Of a stretch of DNA of 64,000 nucleotides, positions 49,291 to 61,849 are shown piece after piece. The stretch comes from Kalmusia sp. IMI 367209 (Eukaryota; Ascomycota; Dothideomycetes; Pleosporales; Didymosphaeriaceae). The stretch covers positions 1,922,001 to 1,986,000 of the forward strand of contig JAPEUQ010000001.1 in NCBI GenBank assembly GCA_027946365.1. Reading direction: 5' to 3'. The notes beneath the pieces are model-generated. The model saw nothing but the letters and a program-made list of their open reading frames with translations, searched no databases and was not told the origin of the DNA. The first letter of the stretch is position 1, and each line of letters starts with the position of its first letter. The translations under genes and the position numbers were made by a program.

Positions 49291-52200
49291 GGCGAAAGAA
49301 GACAGTACATTTTGCGATCGTAAATTTTAATGTGCCCCTTCCTATGGCACACTTCCCACTTCTCACTTTCATATTCACTTGCTTCCAGGTTTGTAAAGCT
49401 GTTGCCAAAGAGTGGCGAAAGAACAGCGGGAAGAGAGACCATATCTTTCCGTGGAGGTTCCTTGAACTGTACGCACCAAGGACATGTAAGCGTATCATTC
49501 TGTTTCTTAGACATATCCATTCGAAATAGAAAAGGAACCTGCGATCGCATTCAGGGATGATGAAGCATTATATATAGATCCTTGGCAATCCTAACCTAGG
49601 TACATGCAGTGGGATGATAATGTTTTGCGGTTGAGTATTACCAGCCTAGATATCGAAGGTGTCTCATAGAAGGCACGGAGAAGCAGCGAGCATAAAAACA
49701 TGTGCCGATGTATTTATTGTGATGTATAGGATCACGAGCGGAGTCCGCAGTTTTTGGGTATCCTACTTCGGACTGCCGCGATCGTACGCCACTTCTTTGT
49801 TAGAGACCAGGAAAGAGGATATAGAGGACATGAGACCTCTCCACAGCCATTAAAGATGAATTCAGGCGATTTACAGAAAGGCTCCATAGCAAACGTTTGT
49901 TTAGCTTTGGGCATCGTGTCGCTCATTAAAAGTAATGAGGGAGCGATTGTCGAATGCAACGCGCAGGGGCGCAGAACACATAAGCGCCTTGATTTCATCG
50001 TTTTTTTTAACAAGCTGGGAGGCTGGAGAACATCATCTCCCATGTTTGCCCTTTTTTGTGCGATAAGAGACTTGGAACTACCTCCGTGACAGTTTAAGCC
50101 AAGTCTTTTTAAGTTCGCATGATTGTTTCCGTCTGTTGAAAAGCCAATCTCTGCTAGCACTTCCAGAGAAAGCGCAGAACAAGTATTGTGCAGCCTTGGT
50201 TTATTTTAGTGGTAGAACTCGGGTCACACACAGAGACCACATGTACTCATGAATGTTGACATGTTGGGTTTTTAGATAATCCGGCGAGGTCTCAACCTCG
50301 TAAGTCATTAGATGGAGGGCTTGTAAAGACTTGCTGGACCATAACTACCTCTCGAAGGCGACTCTAGTGTGCTCACTGCATACACAAGCTTCACACTATT
50401 ATGTGGGTGTTCTTTTGATTTTGATAGAATTGCCCAAACTTTTAGTGTCACTAGGACGACCGAGGCAAAAGTAGGGTACATGATATGCCCTATGCAAAGG
50501 TTTTTCTCCTGCCAAGTGACAATTTCAAGTACTAGTCAGATCACTGTTTTGAATCTGAGGTTGCGGTGAAATGGATATGAAGTGAACCTGGACCGTATGA
50601 ACTAAATGTGGAAATTTGTTTGTCTTCGGGGACATCTAGATTGTGTCGGACTACAGCCAAATAATCCATAGGACTCACTGTCGTACAATTTCACGACACC
50701 GTGTCTCATCCGTGATGTCCTGAAAAAGAAGGTAATGTACCAAGGCAGGTTGAAGAGACACAGAACAGGACACCACTGGTTGAAGCGCTGATTTCGATTG
50801 AATCCCGACTCCAGCTCACCCCATTGGGATGGTATGACTGTTTTTTCCGTTGGATAAGGCCGCCAAAACAGACCTCACAGTGCGTTATGTTCCACGTTCG
50901 AGCTCTAAAGTGCGTGGAAAGTGTCGAGGAGATACCACATGCGCGGAGCGCAGTCCCCACCGAAACAAGAATCATGTAAGGCTGGGTGTGCTTTTGGTTT
51001 TAGTGACGGGCAAGGGCAAGGCCTCCACGGCAGGCGCCGTCTGCCTTTCAGGCATACCTCTTTTACAATCCCCTTGGTGCATTTCAAGGGGTAGTGCACC
51101 TCACAGAAATCATGTGTTTGTTGAATTGTCTCTGACCAATCGAACAGATTCGCGGAGGAGAAGATCCTTCGACCATGAGTTCGGACATGGAAATCTTTTT
51201 CCACGGTGGGAAAGCCTCACGGCACACACCCACACCCACAACCACACCATTCTTGATTTTTCCTATCTTCTTGCGTAGCAAAAGCCCGCGGGCAGACGTC
51301 TTCCCTTCCATCGCCCAAGACCCGTGGTGTGGAAAGGATACAAACGGCTGTCCTCCATCATGCCGTACAAAGAACTTTTCAACACGCAGCACGCCAAAGG
51401 GGCACATCGCCAATTGATCTTCTTATTTGAGCATCGTTGAAATGTACGCATATCGCGCGCGTCGGTGCAGGATCGGCGCCATGGTAATTGTGGCATGATA
51501 TTTGCAGGTCGGCGCCGGCAGTGCCATGATAACTGCAAATGAGGACTTCGATCTCGTCGGCCAGCGGCATAAATTCTGGAATTCTCCTTTTATAATCGTC
51601 CACATAGCCCCGAGCAACATTACGTTCCCGCTCGAATGTTTTAGCATCTCCATACTATCTTCCTCGACCTGTTGCTCGCGAAAGCCCTAGCTTCCAAACT
51701 ACACCACATGTTTTGACCCTCTTGAGATATCTGGCGTACGCCCGCGTCCCGAGCGCTCACTCTATGGCTCTCTCGCACCAACTATTCAGCATCCAAAGCA
51801 TCACGCAGAGCTTAGGCCCAGGCCATCCACGTCGCGTCAATCCGCTTGAGGTTTTCAATTCGCGTATGCTCCGAGCCAGCCTCCATCGCCAATGACTCTT
51901 CCATTTTCCGCACATTCGCTCGAGTGTATTGCCGTTGTACTCTTGTTCTCAGCCAGCCTCCATCGCCGATGCTTCTTGCGTTTTCTGCACATGTGCTCGC
52001 GTGTATCTCCGTTGTACTACTCTCGTGCTCTGCTTCCGTTGCACAGAGGCGCGCAGCCCCCGCCGCCCCCGCCGACATCTTCATGTTATCCGCTTTGTTT
52101 TGGACGGCAGGCGGAGGGGCATAGTGTATGGATCATCGTTGTTTTCGAGTCCGACGCTCCGGGCGGACTTCTTCATAATTTGTTAGTGAAACGATTTTAT

Positions 52201-52670
52201 TACGCTGGATGCTGGGGGGCGCGAAGTCCACATATCATGGCTTTGCTGGGGTTTTTGAGGCGTGTGAGACCGGTGGAGGAAGTGTGAGGAAGACAGGGAG
52301 ATGGGGAAAAGGGATGGTTTATATACATGGCTTCTGCTGGAGGGAGACAGGATGACCAGTGATTCGGCCTATGACAGCAAGACAGTAATTCGATCGTGCA
52401 CGTCACCAGCACCATCATGTTACTACTCCAAACGAGAAACGGCGAAAACGTTATAACACGAGCGATAGCCAATCATGGCTTCTAGATTCAACTTCCTTCT
52501 GTCGCGAACATGGTATCTACCATTCCTCCTCCTGGCGTCACGCCCGCTAAAAACCTTACACGTATTTCTTACTTTCAAAATGCCGCAAAGAACGCCCTCT
52601 AATGCACATATCCCGTCCCGCAGGACCCTCGACAAAGGAAAAGAAAGGTGGTCATCATTAAAGTCGTATA
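49291..52670. other. 3.4-kb gene-poor region
   Basis: Many ORFs of 60-140 codons on both strands without recognised features. The 3' end of the channel gene lies just beyond. The stretch includes a 77-base imperfect tandem duplication (see separate entry) with a short signal-peptide-like frame. I support no complete gene. Confidence 0.4.
51874..52030 (+). repeat. imperfect tandem duplication, unit about 77 bases
   Basis: Two adjacent units begin with the same AGCCAGCCTCCATCGCC (51874 and 51951) and share most of the rest (TTTTCxGCACAT, CTCGxGTGTAT, CCGTTGTACT). The second unit opens a 51-codon frame from ATG 51969 with a hydrophobic, signal-peptide-like start (MLLAFSAHVLACISVVLLS) that ends after about 30 more residues. 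Confidence 0.6.
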
Positions 52671-55600
52671 CTATCTCGCGAAATAATCCGTCCGCCCACT
52701 CCCATGCTGATCCGGGCTATACGGTGTATATTGCCCCGGGGTGTGCCCGCCCATCGGCGCCGCACCACCTAGCAGATTCATATTGTCCTGGCCATGGCTC
52801 GTGTTGCTGACCGTACGGCCAAAGCCATGCGTATCAGGGCTGGGACTGTACTCGCGTAGATTGCTCGGCGTGCTGTGATATCCGGCGGGATATGTGACAC
52901 CCGATTCGTCACCCCTATCCGAGCCCCTCGAGGCAGAACGGCCGCGCTCGCTGCCACCCATGACGGAGGAAGGCGTTCCAGGGCGACTGACGGACTGGGC
53001 GCCGTAGATGGAACCTTCGCCTCCCGCCTCGTCGGCAAATTCGGGTCGGTCCTTGAAGTTCTCGAAGTCCATGTTGTTTTCGGAGACAAATTCGAAGGGG
53101 CCTGTTCCACCGGCGGCTTTCCCGGGGTTTTCTTTGGACATACGCTTCATGCTGTAGACGTCGCTGTACCCAGCGGTGGTGCCCAGGTCGCCGTCTAATC
53201 GGCCGCGGTAGACTTCAGCAAGGAGATGCTTGCTCTTTTCGTGCACCATAGGTACGGTGAGTTTCTGGTATAGGGCTGGGTGACCGAAGCGGACGGCGAC
53301 ACGATCGCGGCGGCGGGACTCCTTGTCAATCGGCGGAGGGGCCTCGACACCTTTGGGTGTCTCGCCCTTGGTGTAGTACTTGATCGCGCTGTCGAACGTC
53401 GACTTGACGTAGAATTTGAAGCCGATGAGGAGGAATGGGATAGGAGCCATGGCACCAAGCATCATGTTCCTGTTGCTCCCGCGGGCTCCGACCATGAGGG
53501 CAACGATGCAATTGGAGATGAAGGTAGCGATGAGCATTCGGTTGAAGATGGTGCGCCAGTAGAGGCCACCTGACTCATTCTTCGTGGCGAAGACGTATCT
53601 AAGAAAGTCAATCAAGGTGAACAAAGATGATGGGAGGCTACTTACAATAAGAGATATTTCTTCATCGACGAGTCGACAGCAAAGTAAAACGCGGTGACCA
53701 CCAGTGTGATAGGCTGCAGGGATCCGAAGCAAAGAGCAACGGTTGAGTAGAAAAGGAAGTAATTGTAGTAGCTCGCATACTCGAACGGGGGAGGGGCGGT
53801 CCGTTGGATGAGCTCACGCGGCGTCGGATTTAAGAATTTGCGAGAGAAAGAGCCCCAGCCGAGGTTGACAATCTGGGACAAATCGATAGCAGCGCCCAGA
53901 TTACGTTGAACAAGCCATGTCACCCAGAAAGGAGATATGTTGCAAAGAGCGACCATGATGGTCGCAAACGGGTGGATATCCTGGATGATATCATACCACT
54001 TGTGGCCGCCCTCTTTCGCGAGCCCAACTACACTGCTAATCATGTGGAAGACGGCGGCGAAGAGCGAAAAGACGAGCAGATTGTTGAAGACGAAGAACGA
54101 GTAGAGTCCTGATATGACGTGCCTTTCGCGAGATGTCTTGGAAACGTCACCAGCCTTGATGGAGAGGCGGCGGAATATAATGGGAAGGAAGTAGTAGAAT
54201 AGCGAAGTCAGAGCTGGAGCGGCAATACCTGGAGCACAAGTCAGTTGGACTCGTCACTCTACATACCTCGGGGTACATAAAGCACCAAAGACTTACCTTG
54301 CACGAGTGACCAGGTCTTGGGATTCTTCCTCATTTCGTCACCAAACTCGGGCCATAAAGTGGCAATGTTGTTCAGCTGGGCAAGGAACACAGCAATCAGG
54401 GCGTTGGGGATGAAGTATAGCAGAGTCAGTATGATAACCCAGAGTCTGTTGATGAACCGCCTCCATCGGCGGGTTTTCGGATCCAAAGCGAGATTCTTCC
54501 AGATGATGTCCTTGGGCTTAGGCGCAAGCTGGACCGTTGAACCCTTCGGGTGCTTACTTCGCGCGGCGTACGCAACGGTATGTGCGGACTCAATCGTCTC
54601 GTAGCTGGCGAATCCGTAAGGCATCGCATCGCGCCTATCTACCGTCTCCCGCACTTCCTTGATCTTGGTTTCCAAACGCTGGATTCTCGCCGAGAGATAA
54701 TCGATTGCATCCACCTTTTCATTCTTGTTTGTAAATTCAGGGTCCTTCTTAGATGGTTTGCAGAGCGGGCGTGTGGCGGGCAGACTGTGCGGGTTCTTCA
54801 GATATTTAGCCAGAACCTTCTCCAGCTCAACAACAGCTTGCTCGTGCTGTTCGATGAGATCGGGAATATCCTTGACGTTCCTGCCAATTGAAGCACGGGG
54901 AACTTCAGGCACCGTCCTGAGACTGTCCGTGATCTCGATGATGCCCTGGTCGCTGCGCAGGTTCCTGGAGATATCCGTGACCATCAAAGTTCGAGAGTGG
55001 AGACTGTTCTGGTAGTCGGGGCTCTCCATGAACTTTCTCCTCAGCTGATGGATGGCACGGTATGTCCACCATAGGAAGCCACACACAATGATGTCGAAGC
55101 TATAGGCGCATACCACGAAGGCCCAATACGGCTCTCCCTTCAGCAGATCTCGGGGTGTCATCAAGAAGATGACGTTTTTCAACGACTTCTGGGTGTCCCC
55201 GTAGGTAGCAGATTGTGAGATGTTGACGGGTATGATGATGGCGCAGCCGACGATGGCAAGGGAAATGAACATGTTTCGACACATGCGAGCAATGCGCAAG
55301 AAGATGGTGGCATCCATGCCAATGGTGTACATGTACTCTTGCTCGTTGGTCTTGAAGACTGGACGGAACCAGGCAAAAAGGCTCTTGTCCATGGGCGGCG
55401 GCTTGTGCTTCTCGTCGGCATGGCGGAGGCGGGGCGCGTACACGATTTCGTTCCACGGTCGAAGGATGCAGAAGGCGAGGAAGATGGCGGCGGTGATGCA
55501 CAGCGAGGTGGCTATGGCGACAATGATTGAATCTGTGGCGACCTGTTCTCGTCAGCTGTGCTCGATTGCTGCCAGCACGGGACGTTTACTTCAGTGCCGA

Positions 55601-55685
55601 AGGGATCTGCCATGAGCTTGAGCAGCTTGTCCTGCACGCTCTCCTCCTCCCGCGGGTACATGGCGCCCCGCGAGCTCGAAGCCAT
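52671..55685 (-). CDS. CSC1/OSCA-type calcium-permeable channel family protein
   Basis: Membrane protein of the DUF221/TMEM63 group (CSC1, PHM7 and RSN1 in yeast), hyperosmolality- or tension-gated cation channels. Exons 55590-55685, 54297-55542, 53646-54228 and 52671-53598; introns of 47, 68 and 47 bases; 950 residues. Order: a short acidic N-terminus, a first helix (SIIVAIATSLCITAAIFLAF), the LRPWNEIVYAPRL motif, late-exocytosis-type helices, a cytosolic domain with SRTLMVTDISRNLRSDQGI and a coiled stretch (DYLSARIQRLETKIKEVRE), AFASYE-like YGFASYETIESAH, then KDIIWKNLAL and about eight further helices of the channel core. The last 250 residues are hydrophilic, Gly/Ser/Pro-rich. ATG 55685 gives the usual N-terminus. 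Which yeast paralogue it matches is not decided. Confidence 0.9.
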
Positions 55686-57531
55686 TGTCGGGGTTGTGTA
55701 TGGTGTAGATATAGAGCGAGTGTGTGTTTCGATCGGGAAGGCACGACCTATGTCGTATAGCGAGGGGTGTGTGCGCAAGGGATGGTTAGTAGAAATCAGA
55801 GCATGTGCTTCGCTGCAGGCCCTTCCGCGTCTAATCAATAGCCAGCGGCGTGTCCAAAACAACAATTACAAAGGTTAGGTAGGTTAGGTGGAAGGAACAA
55901 GGAAACAAAGCAGGTGGAGAAAAGGGACGAACAGGCAGTTCAGCGAGCGGCGTGCAATAAAGACAGTACAAGGGATTCTGGAGTGTTGAGCGCACAAGAA
56001 CTGTCTCCCCGTTGGGACTATGACGGTAGACCCCTGTCGCATGCCTGCCAGCGACAAGGACACGCGGAGCCGCCCATTCGCTGGAGCCGCGGCTACAAGG
56101 CGCCGTTGTGTCGCTGGCGACAAAGTATTTTTGGGCCGTGGTCGCGGCCTCGACGATCACCGCGCCAGATGCTACCCTGCCCCGTCATCCGTTCCATCCT
56201 CTGCGACCCCAGAATTGTACACATGAACAGCGTGCGAAGGGCCTGCGTCCACGTCGCGCAGAGGGATATATCGCCTGACGGGCGCCGTTGTTCTCGGGCT
56301 GGTGGGCGCGCACTGTGAGACACCATCGGACCAACGCAGCCTGGCGTCTCTCGAAACAAATGGGCAGGACATGATTCTCATGCGCGCGCGTCCATTGGCC
56401 ACTGGCGCTTGAAACGGCCCGCCTCACAGCTGACGCCGTGCCCTTTCTTTCTTCCGTACGCTCCCACGTCTTCCGGCGCGGGTCCCAGAGACGCGGCAGC
56501 GGCACTGGTGGTGGTACACTGCAAAACGCTGACAGGAAGATCCGCTGTCCGGACTCTCTGCCATCCCGTCGAGGCTGGGCGCCGATGCTTTCGTCTCTGC
56601 GCCCGCGAGGGGAGCAACCTGCTTGCCATCACGCGATTGCGAGTTACGGTCGTGATGGCAGCAGCTGATTCTGCAACCCTTGTTTATCGATTTTTCTTAG
56701 GACCACGCGGGGTTGCGTCATGCCCTGTACGACATCGCCTCTCGATGGGGCAAGCGATGGACACGACCGCAGCTTCTCGAAGGAGGTGCGGAAGAATACG
56801 TCATATGCCTGCCTTAGTTGCCAGGATCGGAGTGCCGACGTTCATGCAGTGACTTTGCCCCGAATCGCCCGCGACGTGCTATCGTGCGAACTCAGAGTGC
56901 GAGACACGGTATCCAGCACCAGATTCGAACCTCACATGGCAACCACGTGGCTTGCCGCTGTCGGCTTGTTGAAGATCCATGGTTCCCTCTCCGGATCCTG
57001 GGCGCTAGTGTGAAGCCGACTTCTATCGATCATTAATCGCATCCTGAACGTGTTGTAGTAAATCTTTTGGGAGCTTAAAAAATGCAATAACTGCATAGCT
57101 CATTAAACATGATCAAGAGAAGCCGGGAGATATCATCCCTTGCACGTTTCCGTGAAAAATGTACTATACTGGAGATTAACTACGTAAAAGCATACATAGA
57201 CAGGTATACGTACTCAATAGAGGCAGACAAAACAGCAGATCTCCCTCCTGCTAGTTTACTAAGCTGCGAATATATACTATGTAAGCGCTCAGACGACGAA
57301 AATTAATCATGGATATTGCTGCAAATGGAGGCGGAGGGTGTGAAGAGTCGATCATAGATACACCCACAGCGGTCACATTGACTCACACGGCAAATACCGT
57401 TTGTGATACCATGCTATCTTCAATGTCTTGTATGATTCTCTACAACTGCCAGTATTATGGCACATTTTTAACAAATTTCTAGAAGATGATACGACAACGT
57501 CACGTCTTCGTAAGGAATCATCTCTCCGAGC
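55686..57531. other. 1.8-kb region without a supported gene
   Basis: GC-rich upstream half (promoter and leader of the channel gene, with short TTAGGT repeats near 55875-55892), AT-rich second half. Overlapping ORFs on both strands look like chance. A TTCGAA-containing stretch near 56925 is not a tRNA (see rejected items). Confidence 0.4.
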
Positions 57532-58451
57532 ATGTATATACCTGCTCACTATGACAAAGAGAGGATAGCATCAAGAGCGGGAGACACGGTTTTGCTCCAC
57601 ATGAGCCCTAACGATGAGAAAATCCTAAGCAGATGGGATGTACTATGTCGTGTCTACTTTGACGGCGTAAGTTGCGGGCACATACACACATATATATCAG
57701 TTCTGTGAGCGTTTTGCTGATTGCCACATTAGTACACCAGTTCTACGGTCCCTGCTAAAGCGTTCTTGAATAGCCTTAGTAAAGAGAACTATAAGGCCCC
57801 GGAGATTTTTCTAGAACGTAGCACTCGCCTCTCGAATGCTCTGAGAGGCTACGTCGGCTGCGCCATTATGGAATTGGCAACCGACTTTGTGCGTACGTTG
57901 ACCACATATCTCGTCGCCCCATGAGCAGACGCGCTAATTCAATCAGACGAGGTCAAGCAGAAGAACTCGGAAATTCCAATAGCGGTTTGATTGGTGGAGC
58001 CGGAGATATAATTCCCAGTCTTCTGCAGCGGCACTCCCGGTAATCCTCGCGTCTACTTCGACTATCTCCTCAACAACGCGCCAGAGACGACCGTCGGCGT
58101 GCCCATACTCGGCTCGCACAAGAAAATACCATTTGATCCCGCCACCTTGCTGCGATACCTCGATACTGACTCTGCAACGGGATCGGAAGCCAAGGACAGT
58201 GTATTTCATGAAGGGTATCAGATGGGATTCATCCAGTCCTCGGACCTTGGGGAAGCTCTGGATTGCAAGCGTACGTGCGCCCAAGCTAGGAACTAGGGAT
58301 ACCTTACTTATTAATCATTGTAGGTGAAATCAAAGAAAGGCTTTCAGATGTTACGACTAAGGTGATATTCGGAACGGCACAGGGCGATGAGATGAGGTTC
58401 CTGGACCCGTATTGGTACAACTCACCAGAGAAAGAAGCAGTAGCAACCTGA
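57532..58451 (+). CDS. hypothetical protein, spliced, unknown function
   Basis: Not recognised. Exon A 57532-57666 opens with ATG (MYIPAHYDKERIASRAGD) and ends at a GTAAGT donor; exon B 57733-57888 continues in phase (YTSSTVPAKAFLNSLSKENY, LRGYVGCAIMELATDF). Exon C (58029-58270) reads VYFDYLLNNAPETTVGVPIL and FHEGYQMGFIQSSDLGEALD, and exon D (58324-58451) EIKERLSDVTTKVIFGTAQG and FLDPYWYNSPE before TGA. The C-D intron (GTACGT to TGTAG) is clean. The join between B and C is uncertain: a tiny exon ACGAG (57947-57951) or a weak GTTGAC donor at 57897 both keep phase. About 220 residues. No signal peptide or membrane segment. An upstream exon is possible. The minus-strand ORF at 57943-58284 is the competing reading. 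Confidence 0.45.
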
Positions 58452-58876
58452 GGAGGCTATCCTTTTCTATTTGGGGTTTGCTTTTTGGTTTCGATCGTTC
58501 TTTTCGATTCGTGTCTCTCCATCTGTTGGTGCTTAGGTGGCGTTCTGGATTTGATTATTGTTTCTGGGCTCTGTTAAATTCTTGTTACGACCAACTCCTG
58601 TCCTTCCGCTTGTTGTACCTGTATCGTCTTGTTTTCTATTACTCTTGGCTTTAGATGGTATGGAAATGTTTAAAATCATATATATTTCAATATAAAATTT
58701 CGTTTGTTCTGCAAAGCCGTACAATACAAATGAGCTATCTAAACCATAGCTCACGTAGACCATTGGCTAGCCTAAACTATACAATACCTGATAATCCTGT
58801 TCTACCCTAGACCAGAAACAATTTCCCTTATTCAAGACGCCCTGAAAGAGCCCTATGCAATCAATCCTGAGAGTAG
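58452..58876. other. 3' flanks of convergent genes
   Basis: T-rich stretch downstream of the hypothetical gene and of the minus-strand peroxin. No gene seen. Confidence 0.5.
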
Positions 58877-60792
58877 TTATATGTCCAATTGCATACGCAT
58901 GTCATCACCCAAGCGCCATTCGTCGTTTCTCGCTGTTCTTTCGAGTGGTGTATGCACATCATCTTCATCGCTTCTCCGGCTCAGATTACTACTAGTGGAT
59001 GTCGCAATTGTCGCCGCTGTGGTATCACTGCCGCCCCTACTCCTACTCCGCTTTTTCTTGAACCAGCCACGCTTACTCTTCATACTCGCGGCATCTAGAT
59101 CGGATGCTACTGATTGTGCGTACTCGGAGTCATTCGCTAATGTTTGATCGGTGCTGGCCACAGTGCTAGAATTGGAGGTGACTTTCGTCAAGGTGTCAGA
59201 GTTGGAGCCCACTTTGGTAGAAGAGGAGGGCGTTGGTGTGGCGGACTCTGCGGAGTCGGCTATGGGGTCAAGGCGGGGCGTTGGAATAGGAGTGATGTCT
59301 GTGGAAGGGGTGACTTCGACAAGTTCGGCGTCGCGGTACCATTTCCGACGGCGAGTATAGCGGCCCCAGCCATCTTGTCCCCTGCGACCATCTCGCCACT
59401 ATCTTCGAGTTAGTTCCATGGCCAGATGCAGCACTGCATGGGCCCTACCTTGTTGTCATAGTATATCCACCCAGCTTCTTCCCCAGATACCCCTTTGCCA
59501 CTCTTTGGGTCCTTATCGGCTCCTTCGACCTTCCACTCGCTGCCCTTAATCCATCTCCACCTCGCGTGACCTCCTTCTACATCGGGGAGTTCAAATTGTT
59601 CTTTCGGTGGTACAGGATTGAGATGCTCGTCCGTCCACGAGGCTCGTTCGTAAGCTAGCATGGAGGATGTCCACCCAATGCCGAGCCATCTTCTCTGATT
59701 TTCATAGATGCTGAAGGTGAACCGTATGCCTGGTGAGTCTGGCCGTCTCTTCGCGGCAAGGGATGCTGCAACTTCCTGAGCACTTTTTCTCCTTGGGGGT
59801 AGGCCTGGGGCGCCTTCCTTGTCTTTGGATACGGACTCTATTTCTCCGAAATTTAACCCAGTGAGAAACACGCATATCTTCCGTACGGTTCTTGATCGCC
59901 AAAGAATTGCACGTGAGACCCGCGCAGGTCGCGAATGCCAGCTGAACGCTACGGTGCCCACAGCTAGCACGACTCGCTTCGTCGTAAGTATGTAGAAGGG
60001 CGGTAGCGTTAATATAATCCATAATGGCAGAACGAAAAGTATCCGAACGAAGAGGAGAGTGAGTGCGGGTCGTGTCGTTGCCGAAGTCGCCGTTCTTTGG
60101 GTGGAAAGGAAGTCCGTAAGCCTAAGAAATGGGTCGAGTAGAATGCTGCAGCGCGACGTGAACAGCTTTAAGCTATCCACAATCTCCTCCAAGCTCTTAT
60201 GATGCTTGATATTGCTCTCCGACTCCGCTCTGCTATGTCCTTTCTGACCTTTCTCGCCCGTAAACGATGTGGATGATAGCGGCGAGTACCTCCGTGCATA
60301 CATGCCAAATATCAGGCCCAGCACCAATATGATCGGTCCCGCATATCTTGTGACAGCATCACCGTACAGGACTAGAGCCCAGAATCCCGCCACTAGAAGA
60401 AAGCTCTCCCATGGATCTCCCGTTGTCCACGTCAATAGCCCAACGAACTTGTTGAGTGGTAGTATGAACGGATGCGAATACGCCAGTACACGTGTGACCT
60501 GTGGCGGTGTGGCGGCGAGAAGCGGGCTCTTCTGATGCACTAGAATCGCGGAGCGCAGCTTCGTCTGCGGAGTGGCCTGGCCTAAGGTAGAGGGGGAGAA
60601 GGCGGCGTAGGTCGGTGGGTTCGGGTCGGCGGTGGGCTGCGGAGACGCATCGTTTCCGGATCGTGTTGGGGTGGACATATGTTCTAGCCACGGGGTATCT
60701 TCTGTTCTATTAGCATGTTGAAGTGTTAGGTGTTGGGTGCGCGGGAGGTAGACTTGCCAAATGCTGCCATGCATGGAGAGAAGCTGCGTCAT
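58877..60792 (-). CDS. peroxisomal membrane peroxin, PEX24/PEX30 (DysF) family
   Basis: Integral peroxisomal/ER membrane protein of the Pex23/24/28-32 group controlling peroxisome number. Exons 59449-60792 and 58877-59398 (intron 50 bases, ACTAACT branch site); 621 residues from ATG 60792, the first ATG of the open frame (60777 and 60678 are alternatives; DTPWLEH before the latter is typical of the family, so I prefer an earlier start). Features: QKSPLLAATPPQVTRVLAYS, LTWTTGDPWESFLLVAGFWA then two or three further helices, and a C-terminal dysferlin-type domain (FTFSIYENQRRWLGIGWTSS, AYERASWTD, RWRWIKGSEWKVEG, GWIYYDNKW followed by GRYTRRRKWYRDAELVEV). The final 150 residues are Ser/Thr-rich and disordered. 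Exact paralogue unknown. Confidence 0.87.
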
Positions 60793-61389
60793 AGCCAATG
60801 GCCGGTAGCTCGTATGCGCCGGTGATGCTGAGGGGCACGTCTAGAGGTCAGCCACAAGGTCGAGCTTTCTCCCGGTATCCGATTTCTACGAAGTGACACT
60901 TAAGAGCATGTGGGTGAAATACAACACGGAAGCTTGACGCTCATATTCCGCAGTCGGTTGCGCGGCGGATGGCGCATGTGAATGCCTTGAGCCGAGAGGA
61001 CTCGAGCCTCCCACGACGCCGGAAAAGCACCAAACACATTGAAATGAACTTGACTTCGAGATTTATACATGCGGAGAACTGGTCCTTCCGAAGAAACAAG
61101 TTATAATCTCCTAATACCATTCCTCTCTTTGTTGCTGCTCTGCATTGCTGGGGTGTCTTTGCGATCACAACATGATTGGTTGGCTACTTGAGGATCACGT
61201 GAATTCTGAAAAGGGCTTCGGGCGGTGGTTCTAGAAATCTTGAACATCGTGAATGCTCTCTGTCTGCTACCACCACTCGTTCTGACTGCCACCCTCATCG
61301 AAGGACCGAACTGTGTCGTTGCTGCACAGGCGCCTCTCCTTTCGCTTTCATACGATACGCGCCGCTTCAAGGTGTTGAGCTCTCCAACA
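60793..61389. other. divergent promoter region
   Basis: Between the peroxin gene (minus) and PAM16 (plus). No independent gene; long frames at 61101-61577 minus and 61225-61701 plus overlap the PAM16 leader and exon and are shadows. Confidence 0.5.
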
Positions 61390-61849
61390 ATGGCACGTTC
61401 ACTCGCCTCCTTCGATTGCCTCATCCAGTTAACATTTCTAGGCCCACCGCATAATAACACAAGTCGTCTTCTCCGGTGCCCGAATAATAGGACGCGCAGT
61501 CGCCGAGTCGTACCGTCAGGCCGCCGCATCGCAGAAATATGCCGCCGCAGGCCAAAAGACCGGGGGCGGCTTCTCATCCTCGAATATCACCATGGACGAA
61601 GCCTGCCAGATCCTAAACGTCGGACCGTCCAAGATGGGTCAAATAGATGCAGAGTTCGTCACAGAGCGTTTCAAACGGTTATTCGATCTCAACGACCCTA
61701 AGAAGGGTGGCAGCTTCTACCTGCAGAGCAAGATACTTCGGGCGAGAGAGCGCATTGAGCGCGAGGTACAAGGATTTAAACAGATGGCAGAAAGAGAACA
61801 GGAGCTCCAAGAGGGCTTCAAGCCGAAGTGGACAAAAGAAGGGAAATGA
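61390..61849 (+). CDS. PAM16: Pam16/Tim16, mitochondrial presequence translocase motor subunit
   Basis: J-like protein of the inner-membrane import motor that recruits and restrains Pam18/Tim14. Exon 1 contributes only ATG (61390-61392); the intron 61393-61441 (49 bases) would start GC and end CTAG with a GTTAAC branch site; exon 2 is 61442-61849. Total 136 residues, normal for the family. Reading: AHRIITQVVFSGARIIGRAV, AESYRQAAASQKYA, NITMDEACQILNVG, FKRLFDLNDPKKGGSFYLQS and KILRARERIEREV. The degenerate J domain has DEACQIL in helix I and lacks HPD, as expected. No GT donor restores the frame after the ATG, so a GC-AG intron is inferred; the body of the protein is certain, the start less so. 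Confidence 0.88.

Noticed and set aside
55870..55895. TTAGGT-type repeats resembling telomere sequence
   Set aside because: Only about two imperfect units, in the leader of a normal gene; too short to mean a telomere relic.
56915..56945. tRNA-like GGTTCGAATC on the minus strand
   Set aside because: No five-pair T-stem and no cloverleaf around it.
57943..58284. Minus-strand ORF of 113 codons
   Set aside because: The plus-strand reading has phase-matched introns on both sides and more protein-like segments; kept only as a competing model.
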